A DNA stretch of 64,000 bases from Asterochloris sp. CNOR1 (taxonomy: Eukaryota > Chlorophyta > Trebouxiophyceae > Trebouxiales > Trebouxiaceae), in NCBI GenBank assembly GCA_963969365.1, contig OZ017757.1:1116001-1180000 (forward strand), written 5' to 3'. Within the stretch, counting starts at the first letter, position 1, and every line of letters begins with the position of its first letter. A program made the translations under genes and the position numbers. The notes below the pieces were generated by a model. It was not told the DNA's origin. It was given only the letters and a program-made list of their open reading frames with translations, and searched no databases. Positions 10,898-23,400 of this stretch are shown piece after piece.

Positions 10898-13800
10898 TCA
10901 CGCTTGCACTGAGGTCGCCTGAGATGCCTGTTGGGCGTGCGCCTGCTGCTGGTGGGCTTTGTGCTGATTGGGCTCTTGATGGCCACTGCTGCAGGTGTGC
11001 TGCTGGTTCTGGGGCGGCGAGGAGGACTGAGCATCCTCTGCCAGCCGCGCTGGGCGCCGCAAGGGGGCATCGTCATGGCGAGGGTCAGGGCGTACAGGGG
11101 TTTTTGACGGGGCGACACGCACGGGCAGCTGGCCTACAGCACAAGTGAGCCAGGCTGGTGTGGGCAGCCTGACATCGCATGCTGGAGTAGGCAGGCTCAC
11201 ACAGACAGTTAATGCTCAGCGTGAACATGGACTGACATAAGCAGGCAGAGCACCTGGCAGGATTCAGCAGTAAGGTTTTCTTGGCCTAGAGTGCTGGGGA
11301 GGTCTAGCTGCCAAGGGGAGCTAAGGGCGTACAGGCAGGCAGAGGCTCAAAGGTGCGACCAGGTGCCTGGTATCCTCAGCCAAGCTTCAGGCAGGCAGGC
11401 AGGCTGGTTCTCACATCTGCCACCACCAAACACAATTGCAATTGTGCCAAATTACAGGCAGACAGACAGAGCTAACAGCAGCAAGAAAAACGCAATGCTG
11501 CAGGCAGCCAGGCGCACCTAGCAGGGCACCGCTGCAGTTCAATGCGACCTTTGCGCTTTCCGCCTTGTCAAACTCGATGAAAGCGATTCGTGTGGCATGG
11601 TGGTAGTCCCCTAGCAGCCTTATTTTTGACACTGGACCTGCAGGGCAGCAGCAGGATTGCTCAGCTTGTGCACATAGCACAGTGCCCTCAACTCGCAGCG
11701 TGCTCCTGATGCAGCAGGCCGCCACCCACCCCCACCCCACCCCCCCCCCCCCCCCCCCTTCCTAGTCTCAAGGACATCCTGCATGCCCTAACCATGATGT
11801 CTTGTAAATGTCTGCGGCATATGCAGTGCAGGTGTACAGCACAAGGCATCGCCTCTTGAGATCCTCTCCTGCATTGCCTGGGTTCCTTTGTGCCTGCCTG
11901 CCTGCGCCTGAAGTGACCCTCGCTCGAGCAGCCAATGAGCCACTTCCAGCTCTCACCGCACAGGGTCTCAAAGAAGTCCTGCACAGCCCACTTGTCCACT
12001 TTCTTGTCGATGTTGGCAGCGTACACAGTGCGGCTGCACAGCTCCCGCTCCTCCATTGTCCGTGGCAGGTACTGGTTGTTCACCGGCACAATGGCCGTCT
12101 TGGAGGGCAGCACCCTGATTGGGTACTGCCCCAGCACCGTCCCATTCTTTGTCAGTGCCTGCAGGCACAGGTGCAGGGCAGTAAGCCACGCACTGTGTTG
12201 CTTACTGCATGCAGACGTCTACCTTGAGAATCAGGACACACATGCAGACCTCTTGACGATCAATAAAGGACCAGCTGACTCCAAGTCCAGGAGAATGCGG
12301 AACAGGCCCTTCAAGTAATGCAGGCAAACAGCAGGGCAGACAGCATTGCTGTCGGCGCAGTGCAGAAAGCATAAGCCATCAGCCCATGCGCAGCAGTCTG
12401 GCTCAGCATGAGAACAAGGAATGCATGGCGAGGCACTGGAGTTGCTCTCATCACGTCAGCGAAGGGGCTAGGCAGACCAAAATGCTGCCAGCAAAAGCTA
12501 CCCCCAGAGGCCATGCCAGGCACTACACTTGCAAGGATGCAATTCCCCTTACGCTCTGCACGCCGTCCTCGCTACAGAACTCTATGAAGGCAAAGCGCAT
12601 GGCCGAGTTAGGGTCACCGCACACGCGGCAGTCCACAATCTGCCCGCACTCTTTGAACATGGTGGCCAGCTGCTCCTCTGTGGCCTGCAGCAGACAAGAA
12701 GTACACCATTACTTCTCTGACAGAGCCAGTGCCATGCTTATGAGGCTGCTTGAGGAGCATGTGGCTGCTGCATTCCTGAGGGGCTTGTCATTCCTGTGCG
12801 GGCAACAACCAGCATCCGCTGCTACACTGTGGCTTGCAGGCGTTGGGAGGCATTGTGAAGCATGCTAAAGGGTTGGCCGAGGGGTGGGGCAACGGCTGCG
12901 CTCTCGGTGGCCTGCCGCCAATCAGCAGCCAGCACAACATGTAAATCAGGCCGTTGCCCCTCTGTCGCCTGTGAGCATCAGAAGCTGCTGTCAGCGCTGC
13001 AACAGGCTCAGTGAAGAGGCTGGCAGCTGCTGCGAGTTCCATGGCTTCTTGAAAGCGCCTGTCAGCTCTGCACCAGGTCAAAGGAATGAGTGAGGACTCA
13101 GCAGCCGCTGCGCATCAGTCGGGTCAGGTGCTCGTGTATGTGAGCTAATGCACATCTTCAGGAGGGATCAATAAGGCTCACAGATCTGGTCCAGGCATGA
13201 TCCAGCCTTGTCAAGACTGCACAAATGACTGATGAGGCCATGGAACCCCCCACCATGTACTGCACTAATCTCCACTGCATACCTCCAGGAGTTGCTCAGC
13301 CGCTAACTAAGGTTTGGATGAGTACTTAGCTGCTAGAAGGAGGCGCCCAGGCCCGTCACATGATTGGAGGCGATAGGCAATGGTGAACAACATCTGGCAA
13401 TGCCAGAGTGGCCTGACGTGCAGCCCCCGGACTGTGTCACTGTGGTTTTGAGGTGCCTGGCATCAGCCAGCTGGGCATTGCAGGCTGTAAACAGCAGAAG
13501 AAGATCATACAGGACTGCACTGCAACCTTGCCATGACCGAGCTGGCACGCACCTCCTGGTCTATGTCGCAGATGTACACAGTGCGCCGCACATTCTCCTC
13601 CAGGCTGCGCTGTGCAGCCGCGTTTTTGCGGCTGCCTGGGTGGTTGCGGCTCCCTCGCCTCTTGCCAGGCGAACCCCTGGGCCCTCTGCCTTGGCCCCCA
13701 CCCCTGCGCCCATTGCTATACTGATCCATGGTCTGCAGCAGAAGCAAGCAGACATCAGGTACAAGGGGACCTCCTGTGTTCGTCTGAAGGGCGCAGATGC

Positions 13801-14464
13801 CATGAGCTGCATCTGTCCACGCAATGATGACTGAGCCAAAACTCACTGGGCCAGCCCTCTGCCCCATGATGGTATTGGCCTGCTCCTGGTGGCCGGCCAG
13901 CATCCGATGCTGCCAGTTCTGCGCCACCATTGCATCAGGGAGGTAGCCGTGCGCCATAGCTGCCAGCTGCAACTGCTGCAGGCCTTGGGCACTGCCTGCA
14001 GCAAAACACAACCATAATTCTGGCAGCTTAGCCTTGGGTTGAGGTATCTACTGGCTGCCATGCAGCATTGGGAAGGGGCAATGAGTGCATGGGCCCTGAC
14101 CTGCTGCATCAAATCCCTGCATCCCAAAGGCCTGGTGCTGCATGAGCAGCTGGTGTTGCAGCTGCTGCAAATGACCTGCAGCAAGGCACAGTGAGTGTTG
14201 GAGTGATCACGACATAGATCCACTTCTTCGGTGCCCTGGCCTACCACTGTCACGTCCCTTCATGTTGCCAGGGTGTTGCTGGGAAGTCGGCTGAGGAGGG
14301 CTGGAAGTCTGCCCTGCAAAGGCAAGCTCAAAGCCTGGAGGGGGTGCATTCTGGTCGAGACTAGATAGTGCAGCCTGGCTCTGCGCCATGAGGCCAGGCC
14401 GGCCAGGTTTGCTCAAGAAAGAAGGGTTCGGAGCATGGCAGGCTGGAAGCTTACTCATCTTCAT
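10898..14464 (-). CDS. CID-type RNA-binding protein with two RRMs
   Basis: Resembles plant CTC-interacting-domain proteins, which bind RNA through two RRMs and poly(A)-binding protein through a PAM2 motif. Eight phase-checked exons: 14464-14245, 14175-14101, 13995-13847, 13732-13553, 12684-12553, 12158-11957, 11637-11518, 11133-10898; 437 residues. RRM1 has RNP2 'RTVYICDID' and RNP1 'MRFAFIEF', ending 'PIRVLPSKTAI'. RRM2 has 'RTVYAANID', 'RLLGDYHHATRIAFIEF' and 'PVRVAPSKTPVRP'. Before RRM1 is a Q-rich stretch and a basic RG/RS-rich segment (RRGGGQGRGPRG). 'SSLDQNAPPPGFELAF' near the N-terminus looks like a diverged PAM2. The tail is Q/H-rich. The ATG lies 34 bp after the IQCH stop codon on the same strand. 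Confidence 0.92.
11724..11758. repeat. Poly-C tract
   Basis: The run begins as CACCCC-type repeats and ends in an uninterrupted run of C of about 19 bases. It lies in the intron between RRM exons 11957 and 11637, just after the donor of the exon ending at 11957 when read on the minus strand, where it appears as poly-G. It could form a G-quadruplex in the pre-mRNA (inference). Confidence 0.7.
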
Positions 14465-14498
14465 AAATAACAACTTTCAAGTCTGAAAGTTCAGGGGA
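14465..14498 (-). promoter_or_regulatory. 34-bp inter-ORF spacer between IQCH and the RRM gene
   Basis: On the minus strand the IQCH reading frame ends (…ARQKQ stop) and only 34 bases of AT-rich sequence precede 'ATGAAGATGAGTAAG'. No room exists for a normal polyadenylation site plus promoter, and the chlorophyte poly(A) signal TGTAA is absent here. Either signals overlap the coding regions or the pair is co-transcribed. Confidence 0.6.
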
Positions 14499-17400
14499 TC
14501 ACTGTTTCTGCCTCGCAGATGGAGGGGCTGATGTAAGGGTGTCTACCAGGTAGTGCAGAGTGGCTCTAATGTTTCGAAATTCAGCATTGGGTGCATCATT
14601 CTTGAAGTTGGTGCCATGTCTAACAGGGGGCACACCAGCGCCAGTCTGCCCCTCAGGCGTGATCCCCGGCCCAAACTTGGTCGCCATGAAATCCAGCACC
14701 TGCAGCAAAGGTGGCATGCCAGGTCAAGTCATGGCCCCTGAGGCTGCGCCAGTCCCTGCAGCAGGACACTCTCTGCTGATGCAGTTGTGCCACGCAGAGC
14801 ACAGCATGGCCCAACAGAGGCTGCTCCCTGGCTGCAGACCAACCCGGTTAGCCTGGCAAGGCTCTGCTGGTCAAAGTGGGCAGAGCAGGCTAGCAGGTCA
14901 GGCGTGGGCTATACATGTTGCCAAGTCCCATGTGCAGAGGTGCCTGTCTTGCATGCAGCAGACCACAGGTTGCAGCTTGGGGGGTGCATTCTTGCTTGGC
15001 CAGGCTGTCAGCAGCTGCAGTAGTAGCCTGCATCCTTGGCAGGGCACAGCCCAGCAGCATCTGCAACCCAGCTGTGCTCAGGCGGGACAGGCAGCAATGT
15101 GCAGAGGCAACCCAGACGCTGTGGCACCGCATAGCAAAGCAGGGCGTGCATGTCACCTGTGCCAAGGTTGGCAAGACGGGCGATGGCCCAGGTGATGCAG
15201 CCTCACCTTAGCCATCTCAGCAAAGGCCGCCTGCGGCGATGGTCCAGCACACTGCATGCTGAGCACGCCACTGGTGAAGGCATCCACCAGGCTGAAGGCT
15301 GTGCCCGTGCGCTGCATCATGTCAAAGCTGATCCCTGCTGCGCGGCAGGCATTGAAGAACTGTGCCGATCGCATGGTGCCCAGGTTGGGGTGAAAGAGCA
15401 GGTCCACAGTAACATAGCATCGCTGCTCCCAGGTGTCCTCGGTGGGAGTCTCATCCTGCAGGCATGCAGGACTGTGGTGACAACATGGTGCCAGGTTAGA
15501 ATGAAGCAATGGAATAGAGGTTTGCAGCAGCGCTGCCACCAGGTCGCCTTGCTGGGGGCTCAGGCTGCAGGAATCCGATACTGTGTCAACCGCAGGGAGC
15601 TGAGATGGAACAGCAGGTTGACGGTCGGGTTGCTGACTGCAGACCTGCCCAGGCTGGGCAACGGCAGTTTACAGCCCTGCGGCAGCATCACTCCCAGATC
15701 TCTGCCCAGATGGCATGAAGTCACATGGCAGTGCTGCCACCAGGCCTCATTTTGCTGGGGCCTCAGCTTGCAGGCCTTCAGACCTCTGCGCTGGGCGCAT
15801 GGGGTGGCATAGCTAGTTCCCAGTCACAGTAGCACAGCGGCGCTGCACAAGAACCCCAGGTCTCACCACTGAGGCCCTCATCCTGCAGGTAGTCCAGATT
15901 GGAGTGCCTGCTTTTTAGTGATGGGAGTGTTGACCTCCGGCAGATTGTCACCTGCAGATCCGGCCTGAAGCAACATCCCCCCCTGGGCCCCCCGCCTCCC
16001 CTCCCCCAGGTCGCCATACAGATCATCTGTTGCAGTGATTGAGGACCACACAAGACAGCAGGCAGGAGTCATGCTCTGTAAAGGTAGGCGCGGGCAGCCA
16101 CCTCACCTGCAGTGCCACTGAGGCTGGGAAGATTGTGGCATTGTGACTCCCTGAGGGGATGGTGTGGCTGCCAGGCAGGGGAGGCAGCCTGAGATGCTGG
16201 GGCTGGTGGTGGTCCTGCCTCAGCTGCAGGGCTGCAGAAGCTGTAGCAAGTGAGGACGGGCTCTGTAGTGCAGCGCCGCCGCTGCCAGCAGCAGCAGCAG
16301 GCAGCTCCATCTGGGCCGGCTGCTGCTGCTGCTGCTGCCGCTGCTGCTGCTGCTGCAAGTGCTGCTGTGTGGGGTGCTGCAACTGGATGCTGCCTGCCCA
16401 GGCCTGGCCTGGCTCTGGCGTCGGCCGCGGGGCGTCACCTGAAGAGCCACGCTGCCAGGATGTGGGACCAGCTGCTGCTGGCTGGCTCTGGGGGGTTGCC
16501 CCCAGCATCTGCGCCTCTGCATGGGTCTCGGCACTCTGTGCGGGGATGCTAGGGAGCCGTGATGCTTCCTGAGGGCCCACCAGAGGCTGCTGCACACCAG
16601 ATAGGGAGCCCCTTGCGGCCGCTGGCACTGACGCTGGCCTTGAACCTGCATCTGAGCCGGCCGAGGGGTCCCGACCTGGCATGGCAGCGCGCGTCTGGGA
16701 GGCTGACGCCTCTGCCTGCCTGGCTGGCAGCATGAAGGCCCCACGCCGCCTGCTCCTGTCTGACCCCGGTGGCTGCTGCTCAGCAGCAGTGCTCGCCTGC
16801 CCACCAGGCTTCTCTGCAAGCAGCGGCTGTGGAGCTGCAGCATCGCCAGGGGCAGCCTGCTGCGCAGGCTGCAGCTGGGCAAACTCCGCCTGTCCTGCCA
16901 CCTCCTCCTCAATTACTGCAGGACTGCTGGCTGGCCGGCTTGCCCCGGCAGCTGCCAAGATCTCATGCACCTCCTGCTGGCTGCGGGCATTCCTGGCTGC
17001 CAGTGCCTCGCTCTCCGCATAAGATTGGGCCGATGGGGACCGAGTCTGGGGCTGCTGCCGGGGCCCGCCCTCCTGGGCCCTGGCAGCTGCAGGCTCCGCC
17101 CCCTGCTGCCCACGCTGCTCCTGAGCAAGGACACCCCCATCCGGCAGCCGCCCTTGCTGCTGCGCAGGCTCCTGCTGCTGTGCAGGCTCCTTTTGCTCAG
17201 GGGTGGCTTCAGCGCTGGCAGGTTTTGTTCCCAGCCCTGCCCCTGCGAGGGGCACCCAGAAGGCCCCGCTGCGCTCCTCAAACTCACCCGCAGCAAGGAA
17301 GTCAAACATCTGCAGGGCGGTTGTCGGGGCTCGTTAAGCAAATGCAGAGCGCTAGGCAGGAACACAACCATCTGCAGCAGAGGTGCATGCATCTGTCAAG

Positions 17401-20400
17401 CATTGCAATGGCTTTGGCAGCCAGATGCACAGCCAACAAGCAGCTGACGATGCAGCAAACTGCATGGCATGACGCCTTCTGCCATTGACATGTTACAGGC
17501 AGTACAGGCGATGTGTGCCCCCAAACCTGGAAGCTGCACAGGGACGCTGTGGGCTGCAGCTTTAAGTCCACTGCCCACATGCGCAGCTTGGAGCCCTCCT
17601 GAAGCGCCACAAAGTCAACCCCCACATGACCAATGATGTCTGCACGCCGCAGCAGAAAGAAGTGGGCTCAGATCCCCCAGACATGTGCCCTTTGATGTCT
17701 GCAGTCACAGCAAGGTCTGCAACAGGGCTTCTGTTTGAAGGGGCTTGCTTGAGAGGCCTGTCGGACTGCAATGCATGACCATATGTAGCACCCTTCGCCA
17801 TGCTTGCATGACCCATGACAGGAACCCACCAACTCACAGCAGCAAAGTTGCATGCAGGCTGACTTCAGCCGCAAGCAGGCTTGCTTCGCACCGCCTCAGC
17901 GGCTCCTTGAGCGCATGGCTGTACTCTCGGCTAGCTCTTGGCAAGCCGAAGTCTACCCACTTTAGCAGCATGCATGCACCCACGTGGGTTTTCGGGCCCT
18001 CTCAGGCAATGGACTCACATGCACAACGGCCAGCCCATCCAAAGGACAGTGCTGCACCCACTGGTGCAGCTGCTGGAACTGAGGAGTGGGATGGACAGGA
18101 GGCCAGCAGGCGTACCTGCTGCAGTTGCAACCCTGAGGCACATAGAGTTACCATGCGCCAGTAGCTGACGCCGCAGCTGTTGCACCAGACATGCAGCAGG
18201 CCTGATGCGCCCTGAGGACATGCAGCACTCAAGGGCAAGGGCAGGATCACTCACGTGCCCGCCAGCAGGCCTGCCAGGTGGCCAATGCCGCACACGCCAG
18301 TGCAGCCGCTACAGGCGTCAGTGCAGCCATGATGTGTCCTCAGGCAAAGCAGCCATGTACATCATGAGACCTCACGTGCAGGCCAGCAGGTTTGCCCAAC
18401 TGCCACTGCCGCATCCACATGCAGCCACATAGCACCCGCAGGCAAGCAGCCACAGAAGCCTGGGAACTCACGTGCCCGCCAGCAGGCCTGCCCAACTGCC
18501 AACGCTGCATCCGCAAGGGCAGCTGCCGGAACCGACGAATGCGGGAAGGACGAGCCCACCACTCGATAGGGTGGGCAGAAGATCTGCTCGTGGGTGGAGA
18601 TGACTCGCACTGCCCCGCTGGGCTCGACAAGCATGTTGACCACTGGGGACCCAATGACAGTGGCTGCACAAGCCTCGATGACGCCCCCGCGCTCGGCAAA
18701 GGCAGCCACGTAGCTACGCCAGGAGGTGTAGTGCTCCCCTCCAGCAAGGCTCATGTGCTTGGGCACCGCGTGCTTTAGGGCATCTGTGATCTGGAACATT
18801 GTCACCGCGTGAGCCTCGCGGTCAGCTTGGGCACGTTGAGTGGCATCAAAGGAGACTGCAGGCGGCAGGGAAGCCGGTCTGAATGCATGTGCAGGGCCAG
18901 TGACAGATTATGATATCTGCCCTGCCTGGGTGCGATGCGCCGCTGCTGAAGGGGACTGCAGACAGAAGCTGGTGTGATCTGGTTGACGAGAGCCAGCTTG
19001 GGAGCACACAGTCGAGCTCCTTGAGGCTCAAACCTACGATGAACCTCACCTCTACCATCAAGCTGCAAGTGATGTGGGCACTGCATCAGCCAGGGTTTCT
19101 GCCCACCTGCATTGCGCGACAGCATGATGCTGTAGTGGTCCAGCGCCTGGCCAATTGCCGGCACAGATGCCACATCAATGTAGGCATGGCCCCTGCCCCC
19201 GCGCTCATCATCAATCTTGAGCAGCCACCTTGGCATCAGGTGGTGCTGCATGATAAGCTCCGTCAGGGCCTGCAGGGCAGCATGGCCAGTTGTGGCTGCC
19301 TTGATGACGGCCAGAGGCTTTGTCCCCCAGAGATGGGCTGCTGGGGCTGCCTGATCAGTTGTATCATCCGATGGAGGCTGCAGAGCTTGTTTCATAAGAA
19401 AGTGGCAGCATGATGCTTGCCAGAAGCATCTTCGTGAAAGGCAGTAGCGGCTGTTGCCTTTCAGTTGGGTGATCTAGCAGCAGGAGCTGGTGCTGCTGCA
19501 TGGTAGGCTCTGACAAGACCTGCTGGGCAGGAGCTGCAGAAGACTTCTCCTGTGCATGCAGGTGACAACCTGCTTCCTGCAAGATAGCATGTTTGCACCC
19601 ATGCTGCAGCTCGGGTGGGTAGACGGCAGGTCTGCTCACATTGTCCATGAGGTTGCATGCCGCAGTGCTCCATGGCTCATCCATGACTCCGATCAGAAGC
19701 AGGTGCACACCTTCAAGATGCAGGCAACATGCCTTGTAGGACAGGGCTCCCCCCTGGCTGCAGCTGCAGAAGTGCAGGACCACGTGTACACACCTTCAGT
19801 AAAAAGGTGTCATGCCGAGATGGCTTGCGTCCCACTGAGGCACCAAAGGGCTCAGAGTCTGCCGGCGCTGTTTCCCGCATGATCAGCTGCCCCGTGGCCG
19901 GGTGGATGGCAAAGCGCACCCCTGACTCTGGCAGCGGGGACTCTCTGCCTGGGCCAGGGCTGGTCCCTGGAGGCAGAATGGCAGGCATGAAGCGAATGCC
20001 AGAGCTCCGAGAGGTGCCAACAGCCGCCCTTACAACAGCTGTGCAGGTTTGAGTGCAAATGGCATGCATGCTTCTGGAGGCAACAACAGGCGAGAGGTTA
20101 GAGGTGCAGGCTGATACAATAGCCAAAAGAGACGAGCCTGGTGCCTTGCAGCCAGACTGGCACAAGAGCAAGGCAAGCAGCAGGCAGGCATGGTGACGGC
20201 CCAGAAAAGGAGCAGCCTGAGAAATCTCCTTCATCAGTGACAGATGATCTATATGTACAACCAGCACCCACTTGAGGGGGACCTCGACCTGCGCATCGTG
20301 GGCGGGATAGGGTCTAGCGCGACCCCCGGGGGACAGTTGACCTTGGCACTGCGGAACAGCTGGCGTGCACCTGTCTTCAGCCCGAAGTGCTTGGAGACTG

Positions 20401-23400
20401 TGGGGTGGGGCCCCAGCATGGGCAGCCCCAGCATCACCGCCAGCTCAATCTGGCAGCAGACAGGGTGGCACTAAGATGTTCTCGTGCACACAACAGCCTC
20501 TCAGCCCAGAGAATGACTTGCCTGTGCTGACAATTTGAAGCAACTTTCAGGCAGATCCCATCACTCAAGGTCAACCCACTTTCTGCACTTGCTGCTCCAG
20601 TTAGAACACTGCGGCACCAGCAACCAAGCATCCCTATGGCAAGTGGTGTAGGTGGGCCCAGGGAGCAGACAGTGGCCTCAGGTGTGGTCCCTAGCACGCC
20701 CTCTGTTCTGTGGCCCCTCAAGGCTTGGCCTCACAAGCTTCAGACCAGAGTGCACTCCCCCCCCCTTCTGGGTGGGACGGCACGCTTGGTGCACCTTGAG
20801 TCCAGAAATGCTCCCCAAAGTTGGACACATCACGTTGCCCCACCTCCTCTTCCCCCACGATGCCCGGCACGATGTACCCCTGGCGCCCGCGGCACAGCAT
20901 GCGGATGCGGCGAATGGCCTGGGGGCTGGCCAGCAGCTTGCTGGTCAGGCTCATGCTGACTGGCAGGCGCCCTGCGTTCTCGGGTGTGACCACGCGGCAG
21001 CGAGCCGCAACGTTGGCTGCGCCACAGACCTCCAGCAGCTTGCGCCAGTAGGTGTCCACATCCTGCAAGGGTCACACCGGGAAAGTGTTGCGCCACCAAG
21101 GCCGTGAAGAATGTGCAGCAGCTGCCACATGCAGCGGCTGTCCGTATCCTGCAGGGATCACTGAAGATGAACACTGCAGCGTGCCAGATTGTGCAGTGAC
21201 TGCCACATGCAGCGGTTGCAACATGCAGCAGTGTGCTACAGCCCAGCAGCAGCTTGGGCCGGCCGAGTGGGACAAAGGAGCCGCTTGACGTGCCAGCATT
21301 GGACAACGTGACCCCAGTCACAGCAGCTGCATGCAAACACTAATATAGCACAGGCACATTTTTGTCGTGAGAGAGATGGGAGCTACATGAGCGGTGTCTG
21401 CAAGCAGCTGGCAGAGCAGCAGCAAAGAAGGTGCGCCAGCTTGTGCAGCAGCTGCACGCCCTCCTGAGAGCTCCCAGTGCAGCACCGTGGGGTTCCAGAG
21501 ATGCACCATTGTGAGCAAGGACTGCGGCTCACGCCCAACCTCAAGACACCTGTTGATACAGCATCAGTGCACAGAACAACATAGCACACTCAGCACCCGC
21601 AATCAGCGGTCCCCAAGAGGACTCCAGGCACTCAGGTACTACATGGACCACAACTTCAGAAGCGTAACTTTCATCTTGTGGTTAGCCAGGTCAGACAGAG
21701 GGGGTCCAGGCACCCACCGTCGTGAGCGAGAAGGGAGCCACATACACTACTTCCACCAAGGGGTCCGCTAGGTCGCACATGCGCGCCATCTGGGCGTTCT
21801 CGCGCACGTGGGCCAGGGGGAGGCTCTCCCGCTGCGACGCCGACAGGCTGGCAGAGGGCAAGTGCACCACCACATGCCGCTTCTGGTGGATGGTCGTCCA
21901 GTTTCTGCACCAGCGTCATCTGGAATCAGCAACGTACAGCACTCCTCTGAGAATGAAGCGTCAGCACTCTGATGTGCGCCTCTGATGGGACAGTCAGGAC
22001 TGAGTGTGTAGCAGGGTTTCCACATCTTCTGTTGCTCTGGTGAGCCGCACAAGGTGCCTGCAGTCTGTTGTGTGCATCAAGCACGCAAAGAAGTTTCATG
22101 CCCTCCAGGGCTGCCAGACTAGCCAGCTTCTTTTCCAGGACATGAAGGCTGCCTCCCGGCCACCAGGGCCACCAAGACTCATGTGTGCAAAACCCAACAA
22201 CACTGAGGCTGCCCCACCTGGCCAAGCAATTCTGCTCCAGGACATGAAGGCTGCCTCCTGATCCAGAGCCCACCTTGACTCATATGGTGCAGACAACACC
22301 ACTGAGGCTGCCCCCACCTGGCCAGCTGCTGCTGCAGGTGCATGAAGGCCGTGTCCCGCTCCAGGTGGAGCTTTTGGATGCGCAGCAGGTGCTTGGCGCG
22401 GCTGCGCTGCCGGCGCCAGGCCAGCTGGATGGCGCTGGCAGCCTCGTGCAGGCGGCTGCTGCTGCGCAAGCGCTTGCGTGCAATGTGACCCCTGCAGGCG
22501 ACAGAAGTCCAGGCTGGGTGTGAGCAGTCCACGGGCAGATGGTGCTGGCAGCCTCAGAGGGCAGGACCAGCTGCGCACATGCTTCTGCTTAGGGCAGTTG
22601 TGGCTCCTGCAGGCAGCCATACCCACAGTAGAAGCTGGCAGATCTGTTCATGGATAGCGCTGGCCAGCTGCGCATGCAATGAGACCTCCTGCAGGTACAG
22701 AATCAAGAGCCTGCCACCCAGCCAGGATTGCCACCCAGCCAGCAACGGCAGCCGTTGGCAGACAGCAGCTGCAAGGCTTTTCTACATGCAGATGTCCACA
22801 TTGCAGCCCTGCAACCACCTCTTGCTTTTCTGAACCAGAGGGGCACAGGTGCATGCCACCTGGTATATGCTTGGAGGAGCCTTGGCTCAGGCCACCTACC
22901 TCCAGTGCGCCTGGATGAGCATGGCAGCATCGTCCTCCCCAGAGGGCCCCCTGAAGCGACGCCCCGGCTCCCGCAGGAGCACAGCCAGCTGCTGGATGTT
23001 GTGCAGGCAGGCCAGGACCTCATCCATCTGAGGCAGCACCCCCAGGGCCATCGCATCAGCCGCCGTCTCTGCCAGGCGCTGCAGGGACCCAGGAAGCCTT
23101 CTTAGAGTTCGGGGTTGAGAGCAGGAGGATGTGGCCCATGTAGTCAGATATGCACACAGTGGCAGGGGCCGCCGCTCCAGGCAGGTGCTGCAGGTTGTAA
23201 GATGCACTTGGTGTCTCAGACACATCCTGTAAGGTCCCTGGCATCGGCTGGCGCTGCTGGGCAAAGTGCTATAATGCATGTCTCTCGCTGCGTAGTGCAC
23301 AGTCTCACCTTGCCATCCACAACTGCCAGTGGCACAGCATACTGGATGCAGATCTCCTGGAGGTGCAGAATGAGCTCCTCCACGGCCGGCCAGATGGCTG

